64,000 bases of DNA, from the NCBI RefSeq assembly GCF_014191375.1, contig NZ_JACHWN010000001.1, positions 62,001 to 126,000 of the forward strand. The letters are read 5' to 3'. Shown piece by piece: positions 53,230 to 59,971 of this stretch (the stretch's first letter is position 1; each line of letters starts with the position of its first letter). Both the position numbers and the translations under genes were made by a program. The notes beneath the pieces are model-generated. The model was not told the DNA's origin. It worked only from the letters and a program-made list of their open reading frames with translations, and did no database searches. This DNA comes from Mesorhizobium sp. RMAD-H1 (GTDB lineage: Bacteria > Pseudomonadota > Alphaproteobacteria > Rhizobiales > Rhizobiaceae).

Positions 53230-55392
53230 CTACCAGCGATATCTCAGGCTGGCGATAACAGTGCGTCCCTGGTCCACATAGCAATAGCCATTGGTGCAGA
53301 CATCGTCGTCCTGGTCGAGGAGATTGGTGGCGTTGACCTGGAGCCGCGCGCCTTTCAGCTTCGGATCGAGCGCCTCGAGATCGTAATGCACGGCCATGTC
53401 TAGAAAAACGCGCGCATCATTCTTGAACGTGTTTTCGTTATCGCCATAGCTGGAACTGACGAAGCGCGCGCCAAGGCCGGCGCCAAGCCCGGTCAGGGGC
53501 CCGGAGACGAAGCTGTAATCGCCCCACACCGTCACCACATGACGCGGCGTGCTCGACACCACATTGTCTTTCAGGCCGGCGGTGTCGTCGAGAATGCGCA
53601 TGTCGAGATAGGTGTAGGAGGCGCGCAGGTTCAGGCCGTTATCGAGCGAGGCCGTCCCCTCGATCTCGAAGCCGCGCGAGCGCCTGTCGCTCTGGATCTG
53701 CTGGTTCACGCCGTTGACGACCTCGTAATAGACGCCGTTCTTCTGTTCGATGTTGAAGAAAGAAGCCGTGACCGAGGCATTTATCCCCGGTATGTCATAT
53801 TTGACGCCGATCTCCTGCTGCTCCGCCGTGGTGGCTTCGAACAGCGAGCCCGTTTTCGCGTCCCAGCCGAGATTGGGCACGAAGGCGGTCGAATAGCTGA
53901 CATAGGGCGCAAGGCCGAAATCGGTCAGATAAGTCAGGCCGATGCGGCCCGAAAATTCGCCATCCGAGCGCTCCTCGACGGGTTCCTGGCCTTCCGGAAC
54001 ATATCCCGGCGACGCGCTTTCAGCCTTGTACCAGTCATAGCGCCCGCCGAGCGTCAGCACCCAGGGATCATATTTGATCTGGTCCTGAACATAGACGCCG
54101 ACGGTCGAGAGCTTCTGCCGCTTGGAAGGCGTGGTCGCTGGGCTCTCGATGGGCTCAGAACCATAATTCGGGTTCGCCGTATCGAGCGGGAAGGCCGTGC
54201 CGAAGCCGGATTCCTCGTCGAACTTGGCATAGCTTGCATCGATGCCGGCCAGCAGCACGTGGTTGAGCGGTCCTGTCGAAAAATCGAGCTGGATCTGGTT
54301 GTCGATGACGGCATTGTCCAGCGCCTCCCTGTAATGGCCGGTGCCGCGGGTCAGCTGGGCGGGGATGTCCGGGCCGCTCGCATACTGGCCGGGATTGATA
54401 TACGCATATTTCAGGTCGAGATCGGTCTGGGAATAACGGAAATTCTGGCGGAATTGCAGGGTATCGTTGAACCGGTGCTCCAATTCATAGCCGATCCGTC
54501 CCTGTTTCTGGTCGAAATCATTATAGCTCGGGTCACTGTAGAAGAAATCCGTGCGCCCGTTGGGGTCGTTGTAATTGACCACCGCGCCACCGGTCAGGAA
54601 CCTCATATACTCTGCAAGGACTGTCAGCCTGGTATCCTCGTCCGGCTTCCAGGTGATGGCCGGCGCGATATAGATGCGGTCGTCGGGCGTGCCGATGAGC
54701 TCCGTGTCGCTGTCGCGCAGCACGCCGGTCAGGCGGTAGAGGACGCCGCCATCGGCGGTGACGGGGCCGGAGAAATCGAAATTGGTCTGGTAGCGATTGT
54801 GCGAGCCGTATTGAAGCTCCACCTCGTTCAGCGGCGTCTCCGTCGGGCGTTTTGTGATCAGGTTGACGAGGCCGCCGGCGCTGGTCCCACCATAGATCGC
54901 GGAGGACGGACCTTTGAGCACGCTGATGCCCTCCAGCCCGTAGGGCTCTGTCCGGTAGAAGCTCGTGCTGACGGCCATCTGCCGCAGGCCGTCGCGGAAG
55001 GTGCCGTTGGCATAGGCGTCGAAGCCGCGCACATAGTAGGAATCCATGCGCGGATCGAAGCCGAATGAATCGACCCGCACGCCCGGCACATAGGCGAGGC
55101 TGTCCATCAGGCTCTGCGGGTTGCGGTCCTCCAGCTCCTGTTGCGTCACATAGGAGACCGACTGCGGAATCTCGTTGAGCGGCGTATTGGTCTTCGTTGC
55201 CGTGGAGCCGTTCCTGACCACATAGCCATCGGCGGAAAACGGACCGGCGATTGTATCGATGGTGATCGTGTCGAGCCGGATGACGCCTCCTTGTTCGCTG
55301 CCCTTTTCCGGATTTTCGGCATTCTGTGCGATGGCCGGAACGCTGATCAGAACGGTCGAAAAAAAGAAAGGAAGAGACGTCCGCTTCACCAT
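53230..55392 (-). CDS. fhuA: TonB-dependent ferric-siderophore receptor (FhuA/FoxA-like)
   Basis: A 720-residue outer-membrane receptor: signal peptide MVKRTSLPFFFSTVLISVPA ending IAQNA, TonB-box region IRLDTITID, plug domain (NEIPQSVSYVTQQELEDRNP, then YYVRGFDAYANGTFRDGLRQ and LKGPSSAIYGGTSAGGLVNL), and a 22-strand barrel closing in SLRYRW. The plug form is that of hydroxamate receptors (ferrichrome, ferrioxamine), in line with fhuD and fhuB behind it. ATG 55392 begins the signal peptide; the frame is open to 55494. A RirA-type palindrome lies 19 nt upstream of the ATG. Confidence 0.92.
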   Translation of the reverse strand: MVKRTSLPFFFSTVLISVPAIAQNAENPEKGSEQGGVIRLDTITIDTIAGPFSADGYVVRNGSTATKTNTPLNEIPQSVSYVTQQELEDRNPQSLMDSLAYVPGVRVDSFGFDPRMDSYYVRGFDAYANGTFRDGLRQMAVSTSFYRTEPYGLEGISVLKGPSSAIYGGTSAGGLVNLITKRPTETPLNEVELQYGSHNRYQTNFDFSGPVTADGGVLYRLTGVLRDSDTELIGTPDDRIYIAPAITWKPDEDTRLTVLAEYMRFLTGGAVVNYNDPNGRTDFFYSDPSYNDFDQKQGRIGYELEHRFNDTLQFRQNFRYSQTDLDLKYAYINPGQYASGPDIPAQLTRGTGHYREALDNAVIDNQIQLDFSTGPLNHVLLAGIDASYAKFDEESGFGTAFPLDTANPNYGSEPIESPATTPSKRQKLSTVGVYVQDQIKYDPWVLTLGGRYDWYKAESASPGYVPEGQEPVEERSDGEFSGRIGLTYLTDFGLAPYVSYSTAFVPNLGWDAKTGSLFEATTAEQQEIGVKYDIPGINASVTASFFNIEQKNGVYYEVVNGVNQQIQSDRRSRGFEIEGTASLDNGLNLRASYTYLDMRILDDTAGLKDNVVSSTPRHVVTVWGDYSFVSGPLTGLGAGLGARFVSSSYGDNENTFKNDARVFLDMAVHYDLEALDPKLKGARLQVNATNLLDQDDDVCTNGYCYVDQGRTVIASLRYRW

Positions 55393-55410
55393 GTCCTCGC
55401 TCGGGGATTT

Positions 55411-55429
55411 CTTGATATTTTCGATCAAG
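55411..55429. promoter_or_regulatory. RirA/iron-responsive operator before fhuA
   Basis: CTTGAT-N7-ATCAAG is a perfect 6-bp-arm palindrome and contains TGA-N9-TCA, the iron-responsive operator form bound by RirA in rhizobia. It is 18 nt upstream of the fhuA ATG, so RirA would repress the operon when iron is plentiful. Confidence 0.7.
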
Positions 55430-55648
55430 TTTATTGACGGTCGCGCAGGTCCGTACAGAACATGAGTTCTTCCGTCAAGATAAACTGGTCCCAATTCCTG
55501 GCGGGCTTTTGACGCCGGTCGATGCGCGTCTATGGCGGGAGATCAGGTGCGGAGCACCCTGGAGAAGGCTTCACGCAGGCCGACGATGGCGCATGCAGAA
55601 ACACCTCGCCGGGAGGAGGCGGGGGTGAAAAAAGCACGATAATAATTA

Positions 55649-55665
55649 GAGCGGCATTGCCGCTC
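55649..55665 (-). terminator. Hairpin terminator after the 97-residue gene
   Basis: Perfect 7-bp arms GAGCGGC/GCCGCTC with a 3-nt loop. On the minus strand a TAATTATTAT tail follows, fitting an intrinsic terminator 34 nt after the stop. Confidence 0.5.
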
Positions 55666-55698
55666 CCGGTAAATCAGGCTGTCAGGGCCGGAAAGACG

Positions 55699-55992
55699 CT
55701 ATTTCGTCAGGATCGGCGGGGCACCGGGAATCTCGGCTTCGGTTTCCTGCTGGACATGCTGGAGGGCGCCGAGGAGATACATTGCATCCGGTAGCGGCAC
55801 GTGGAAGGTCTGGGATTCGGAATTCTTGTCTCCCAGGCATATCTGGACCATTGGTTCCTGGGGTGCGAGCCCGTAGACGAAGCGGAAGCCAAGCACGTGT
55901 TTCCTTTCTTCCTCCGGCAGATCCGCGGGACCGCCGTCTATATGCGGGGGAAAAACGGTATCGGCATTCCAATGGTCTTCTTTCTCAGGCAT
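55699..55992 (-). CDS. Hypothetical protein (97 residues)
   Basis: I do not recognise this family. The protein is acidic, without signal peptide or membrane helix, and contains LGFRFVYGLAPQEPMVQICL and TFHVPLPDAMYLLGALQHVQ, which read like a compact alpha/beta fold. ATG 55992 has a perfect GGAGG 5 nt upstream, codon use is like that of neighbouring genes, and a terminator-like hairpin follows, so it is a real gene. Located just upstream of fhuA on the same strand but separated by a terminator and the iron box. Confidence 0.65.
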   Translation of the reverse strand: MPEKEDHWNADTVFPPHIDGGPADLPEEERKHVLGFRFVYGLAPQEPMVQICLGDKNSESQTFHVPLPDAMYLLGALQHVQQETEAEIPGAPPILTK

Positions 55993-56048
55993 GCAAACCT
56001 CCATAAATCTGGAACGGCGGCATCTGACCGGTTCGCGGGAACGCAGAA

Positions 56049-56261
56049 ATGGCCAGGGACGCAGAAGAAACCTTTCGAAAGCCCGACTGGACAAGCTTGG
56101 ACCTGCCGGACCTCGTACCGGAGTTCAACTCCGGCCATGAGGCAATCATGGATGAGTCACGCTTGGCGCGCTACTCCAACAAGTTGCTACCACTGCGGGT
56201 ATATGGAAACCGTATTCCTACGAGCCCGTGTGTTCCAAAAAACGCTTTAAACCCGTTGTAA
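56049..56261 (+). CDS. Doubtful small ORF (70 residues)
   Basis: Reads MARDAEETFRKPDWTSLDLP onward. GGAA precedes the ATG by about 8 nt. Codon use looks coding for the first 45-50 codons and then becomes AT-ending, so it may be a degraded gene or chance. It contains the 17-nt palindrome at 56118. No family recognised. Confidence 0.2.
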   Translation: MARDAEETFRKPDWTSLDLPDLVPEFNSGHEAIMDESRLARYSNKLLPLRVYGNRIPTSPCVPKNALNPL

Positions 56262-56417
56262 CCCTTTGTAATCATTTAACAGTTTTACCGAAAACGATTA
56301 CGGTTTTTGGGCTTGCGTGAAATGGGGGGTGTTTGAAGGAAATCGACGCTCTGAATGGTGTCTCCATGCTTTCATCATCCGGTCCCGCGACCGGTCATGC
56401 GGCAGGCCCCGCGAGCG

Positions 56418-56576
56418 ATGATCATCCGCTCGGCAGAAGAGGCCCGGCGCGGGGTAATTGGGGGGCAGTCGCGCCGGGCCTCCAGCTGGGCACTCAGGTC
56501 CAGCCGCATTGGGATACTGTATGAGTCGGGCCGGATGATCGATCCCAATAAAGAGGAGAAATTTTCCGAAAGATAA
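56418..56576 (+). CDS. Candidate small protein (52 residues)
   Basis: The ORF from ATG 56418 reads MIIRSAEEARRGVIGGQ, then SWALRSSRIGILYESGR and ends MIDPNKEEKFSER. Codon choice resembles the surrounding genes and the product is Arg-rich at its centre. The ribosome site is weak (GGCAGG, 11 nt away), and in-frame ATGs further upstream (56355) are possible. A perfect 11-bp hairpin lies within it. I do not recognise a family; it may also be non-coding. Confidence 0.35.
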   Translation: MIIRSAEEARRGVIGGQSRRASSWALRSSRIGILYESGRMIDPNKEEKFSER

Positions 56577-56674
56577 CCGGGCAATTTCTTGCGTGTTATT
56601 AACGAAGAAGGGAAATTTGGTGGGCTTCCGCATCATCTGCCGATGTGAAAATTCCCGCTCTGGAGCGCCCGGTA

Positions 56675-56965
56675 CTAGTTCCCATGTGCAATCATTGCGT
56701 CAGCGGTAAGCCGGCGCCGGATGTCGTCCTTTTGCTCTCGAACCATGCCCGGTATGAGGAACAGGTCGATCAGTACCCAGATGAATCCGACGAGTATGAA
56801 AAAGGAGAGGATCTGCAGGATCGCCGTTCCCGGACGTCCAAGATAAAACCGGTGTCCGGAAACGAACCAGAGAAAAAACCACAGCAGATAGGCAGCACCC
56901 ACCGATTTCGCTTCATTGGTTATGCGCTGCTCGATCAGTATGCGTTGTTCTGTTGAAAGTCCCAT
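56675..56965 (-). CDS. TM2-domain membrane protein
   Basis: A 96-residue inner-membrane protein of the TM2 family: two helices, AAYLLWFFLWFVSG and GTAILQILSFFILVGFIWVL, joined by the conserved GHRFYLGRPGTA, and LIDLFLIPGMV at the end of the second. A short charged N-terminus and a basic C-terminal tail (KDDIRRRL) flank them. Function unknown. ATG 56965 is used; an in-frame TTG at 56980 is possible. Confidence 0.82.
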   Translation of the reverse strand: MGLSTEQRILIEQRITNEAKSVGAAYLLWFFLWFVSGHRFYLGRPGTAILQILSFFILVGFIWVLIDLFLIPGMVREQKDDIRRRLTADAMIAHGN

Positions 56966-57232
56966 GATTACCAAACCCAATCGTTACGCCGACATGTCGT
57001 CCGCAGGGCGTAAGGAGCATGCGTTTTCGGGGCCCTCCATGACGCGGTTGCGGATCAGGTCGTGAACCCATACCATTTCGACCCCGGTTCATGAGCTCGC
57101 GACGACCCATTCTTCTATCAGGTTTTTCGCAATTGCAAGTTGCGCGAGTGGCCGTGCAGAGTTGACGGCCATTTCGCAATGGTCTTCGCCAGCCTGCAAC
57201 GGGGAGATAAGGACGGTGTGCCTGAAGGATTG

Positions 57233-57308
57233 TGGTGCCGCTTGCGTGACTCGAACACGCGACCCCATCATTACGAATGATGTGCTCTACCAACTGAGCT
57301 AAAGCGGC
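57233..57308 (-). tRNA. tRNA-Thr (anticodon CGT)
   Basis: Complete cloverleaf on the minus strand: acceptor GCCGCTT/AAGCGGC, D-arm AGCTCAGTTGGTAGAGC, anticodon stem CATCA/TGATG with loop TTCGTAA (anticodon CGT), T-arm GCGTGTTCGAGTCACGC, and an encoded CCA end. It reads ACG codons. No integrase or duplicated end is nearby, so it is not visibly used as an attachment site. Confidence 0.96.
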
Positions 57309-57480
57309 AAGGGAAGATTTCCCCGACTTGTCATAAGACATATGGCCGGTCGGGAAAGCGCCGACCGATTGGAGCGCGTGATACAGAACTCGGCTCGGAA
57401 AAGCAAGTATCCAAATCAAGAGATTTGCCCAAATCGGCAAAGAGCCGAGCCGGTCCGCCTCCGCTGTGTGGAATGCCGGT

Positions 57481-58443
57481 TCACCTGCCGCACAGATCGG
57501 TCTTTGCCTGCCGGTATTCCTTTTCGAGCCGTGCGACGAGCGCGCTCGCCGGGACCACTTCCTTCACCGCGGCGATGCCCTGTCCGCACCCCCAGATGTC
57601 TTTCCAGGCCTTGGCGCCGCCGGCAGCGCTGTCGAAATCCATCTTGGATGGATCGGCCTCGGGAAGATGGTCCGGATCCATGCCCGTGGCAGCGATGGAA
57701 GGCTTGAGATAATTCCCGTGGATGCCGGTGAAATAGTTGGAGTAGACGATGTCTGCGGCCGCCGATTCGACGATCATCTGCTTGTATTCCTCGACGGCGC
57801 GGGCCTCCCTCGTGGCAATGAAGGGCGAGCCGATATAGGCGAGATCGGCGCCCATCGCCTGGGCGGCCAGGATCGAGCGGCCGTTGGCGATCGCCCCTGA
57901 CAAGAGCAGCGGCCCGTCGAACCATTCCCGGATTTCCTGCACCAGCGCGAAGGGCGAGAGCGTGCCGGCATGGCCGCCCGCGCCCGCCGCAACGGCGATC
58001 AGCCCGTCCGCGCCCTTGCGGATCGCCGAGTTGGCGTGGCGGTTGTTGATGACGTCATGCAGCACGATGCCGCCATAGGAATGGATCGCGGCGTTGACCT
58101 CGGGCACTGCGCCCAGCGATGAAATGACGATGGGCACCTTGTATTTCACGCAGAGCCCGAGATCATGCTCCAGCCGCTTGTTGGAACGGTGGACGATCTG
58201 GTTGACCGCGAAGGGCGCGGCGGGGCTCTCCGGATTTTTATCGTCGTGGGCGCGGAGCGCTTCGGTGATTTCCGCCAGCCATTCGTCAAGCTGTGCTTCC
58301 GGCCGGGCATTGAGCGCCGGAAAAGAGCCGACAATGCCGGCCTTGCACTGCGCCAGGACGAGCGCCGGATGGGAGATGATGAACAGCGGCGCGCCGACAA
58401 CGGGGATGCGCAGTCTGGTTTTCAATATATCGGGTAATGCCAT
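57481..58443 (-). CDS. Nitronate monooxygenase (2-nitropropane dioxygenase family)
   Basis: A 320-residue FMN-dependent TIM-barrel enzyme that oxidises alkyl nitronates such as propionate 3-nitronate. Marks are LRIPVVGAPLFIISHP, the flavin/catalytic-His region GAGGHAGTLSPFALVQEI, LLLSGAIANGRSILAAQAMG and ADLAYIGSPFIATREA. ATG 58443 has GGGAGG 5 nt away; the ATG at 58461 lacks one. Detoxification of nitro compounds is likely. A highly folded spacer precedes it. Confidence 0.9.
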   Translation of the reverse strand: MALPDILKTRLRIPVVGAPLFIISHPALVLAQCKAGIVGSFPALNARPEAQLDEWLAEITEALRAHDDKNPESPAAPFAVNQIVHRSNKRLEHDLGLCVKYKVPIVISSLGAVPEVNAAIHSYGGIVLHDVINNRHANSAIRKGADGLIAVAAGAGGHAGTLSPFALVQEIREWFDGPLLLSGAIANGRSILAAQAMGADLAYIGSPFIATREARAVEEYKQMIVESAAADIVYSNYFTGIHGNYLKPSIAATGMDPDHLPEADPSKMDFDSAAGGAKAWKDIWGCGQGIAAVKEVVPASALVARLEKEYRQAKTDLCGR

Positions 58444-58487
58444 ATAGTCCTCCCATTGCACAGGTTTGCTGGCGATCCGTTTGCGAC

Positions 58488-58723
58488 ATTTGCATCCCGT
58501 TCGGGCAGCCTCCCGAGCAAATGCCGGAATCGGAAGATGGCTGGCCAGCTGTTCGAATCTGGTGGAGCGTTGAATTTGACTTTGGAGATCGAACTTCCCC
58601 CAACCGGGACTCCAACGTCAAATTCGCTCCGCGAGAACGGGATGAGGAGAGCGTTCTCCACCCGCATCCCGTATGACGTGAAATGTATGCCGGATTTTGA
58701 CGTTTCCGTAAACGGAAGTTTTT
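58488..58723 (+). ncRNA. Candidate structured RNA or repeat element
   Basis: At least four stems follow each other: ATTTGC/GCAAAT (58488-58522) enclosing TCGGG/CCCGA; a large stem of 20 pairs between 58564-58587 and 58610-58630 (GGAGCG/CGCTCC, AATTTGAC/GTCAAATT, TTGGAG/CTCCAA) with a 22-nt loop; GAGAACG/CGTTCTC (58633-58658); and the crossing stem CGGGATG/CATCCCG (58638-58671). A weak terminator-like stem TTCCG/CGGAA followed by GTTTTT ends at 58723. The strand is not certain. No known RNA family recognised. Confidence 0.4.
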
Positions 58724-58821
58724 GGCAGGAGCGATCAGCCGGACTGGAAAAGGCTTGGCCGCAGGCGTCCGGCGCAGTCGGATAAAGTGTAAATGCTTGA
58801 TTAACCGTTCAAATCCTCTAG

Positions 58822-58840
58822 AGCATGACGCCGTCATGCT
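58822..58840. repeat. Short palindrome of rhizobial intergenic type
   Basis: AGCATGACG-C-CGTCATGCT is a perfect 9-bp-arm palindrome followed by TTTAGTTTATCATG. The TAGAGCATGA context is like small dispersed palindromes I know from Rhizobiales intergenic regions. Confidence 0.4.
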
Positions 58841-58897
58841 TTAGTTTATCATGACCCTTCTCGCGAAGGCGCGGATCGAAACAGAGGGATTCGAGAT

Positions 58898-59950
58898 TTG
58901 GAAGGCATAGAACGCGCGATACGCAACGCATTCGCCAAGGGCGATGCCGCCAATCCCGCCACGCGCCAGCGGATCTATGAATCGGCCTGGAGCGCGCATG
59001 AGCACGCGCTTGCGGCCAATACCCGCTTGAGCGAGGAGCAGAAGGCGAGACGGCGTGACAGCCTGAAGGCCACGATATCCAGCATCGAGGCGGAGTTCCG
59101 CCCCGCCCAGCCGGCCGCCAGCCCGGAAGGGCCGCGCGTCGATCCCTCTCTCGACGTTTCGGCGGAGCCGCCTCGAAACGGCCGCCCGGTGGCGTCGGCT
59201 GCAACGGGGGCACCCGCCGTGCAGGGGCCGGCGCTCGATCGGGACGATGTGCGTCCCGCCGGAAAAAAGCGGCGCGGTGCCGATCTCGGATATGAAGGGG
59301 GAGCCACACGCCGCGACCGGGAAACCAAATCCCGCTCGCCTTTCATGTCCTATGTGCTGCCGGCGCTCATCCTCCTGGTGTTTGCGTTCATCGGCTGGTC
59401 ATTGTTCAACAGCTTCACCGATATAAGCCGCCCCAATCTGGGCCGTACCCTGTCCAACGGTGCTCCCGCCAAGGAAGGGGAGGAAGCAGGGGACATGAAC
59501 TGGATCACCGTCTTCACGCCTTCCGATCCGACGCTGATGTCGGTCCGCGGCGGCGCGACGGCGGAAATCGCCAGCGAAGGATCGCAGAGTTTCGCGCGGG
59601 TGAAGTCCGGCGGTCCCGATGACGAAATCGTCTTCGATGTGGGACAGGGCATTCTCGATGAGGTTGCCGGCAAGAAGGCGACGTTCAATATCATTGCCCG
59701 CAGTGATGACGGCAAGCCGACACAGATGTCGGTCAGTTGCGATTTCGGCGCGCTCGGCGATTGCGGCCGCAAGCGCTACGACGTCACCGACGCCAGCAAC
59801 GATTTCCTGTTTGATGTGGAATTCCCGCAAGGAAAACAGCCGGATGCCGCCGGCACCATCACCATCAACAGCGATATCTCCGGTGCCGGCAAGAGTGTCG
59901 ATATCTACGCGATCAGGGTGAGTGTCGCTCAATCGGGCGAAGGGAGCTGA
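58898..59950 (+). CDS. Membrane-anchored protein of unknown function (350 residues)
   Basis: Not recognised as a named family. Layout: an N-terminal helical part (ERAIRNAFAKGDAANPATRQ onward, to about residue 70), a disordered Pro/Ala/Arg-rich linker (70-145), one membrane helix YVLPALILLVFAFIGWSLF (about 151-169), and a C-terminal periplasmic beta-rich domain of about 140 residues with ITVFTPSDPTLMSVRGGA and TITINSDISGAGKSVDIYAI, similar in style to a carbohydrate-binding jelly roll. Two Cys residues (SCDFGALGDCGRKR) may form a disulfide. Start is TTG 58898 with GAGGG at about 9 nt. Convergent with the ligase. Confidence 0.75.
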   Translation: MEGIERAIRNAFAKGDAANPATRQRIYESAWSAHEHALAANTRLSEEQKARRRDSLKATISSIEAEFRPAQPAASPEGPRVDPSLDVSAEPPRNGRPVASAATGAPAVQGPALDRDDVRPAGKKRRGADLGYEGGATRRDRETKSRSPFMSYVLPALILLVFAFIGWSLFNSFTDISRPNLGRTLSNGAPAKEGEEAGDMNWITVFTPSDPTLMSVRGGATAEIASEGSQSFARVKSGGPDDEIVFDVGQGILDEVAGKKATFNIIARSDDGKPTQMSVSCDFGALGDCGRKRYDVTDASNDFLFDVEFPQGKQPDAAGTITINSDISGAGKSVDIYAIRVSVAQSGEGS

Positions 59951-59971
59951 TCCGCGGCCTTGCGAATGGAA

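Larger units (their letters stand above)
55393..55698. other. fhuA promoter region and downstream end of a small gene
   Basis: 306 nt holding the RirA-type box (55411-55429) near fhuA and a terminator-like hairpin (55649-55665) behind the 97-residue gene. No other gene is supported. Confidence 0.55.
55993..56674. other. 682-nt region with weakly supported small ORFs and palindromes
   Basis: Between the 97-residue gene and the TM2 gene. Visible are a perfect 8-bp-arm palindrome CCGGAGTT-C-AACTCCGG (56118-56134), a 70-codon plus-strand ORF starting at 56049 whose third-base GC falls off after about codon 48, an AT-rich part at 56225-56300, and a perfect 11-bp stem (56441-56480) inside a 52-codon ORF listed separately. 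Confidence 0.4.
58444..58897. other. 454-nt intergenic region rich in inverted repeats
   Basis: No supported gene. It contains the structured block at 58488-58723 and a short palindrome at 58822-58840, both listed separately. It carries the nitronate monooxygenase promoter on one side and the leader of the 350-residue gene on the other. Confidence 0.6.

Noticed and set aside
57233-57308. tRNA-Thr as a genomic-island attachment site
   Set aside because: No integrase, no repeated tRNA 3' end and no change in gene style on either side within the window.
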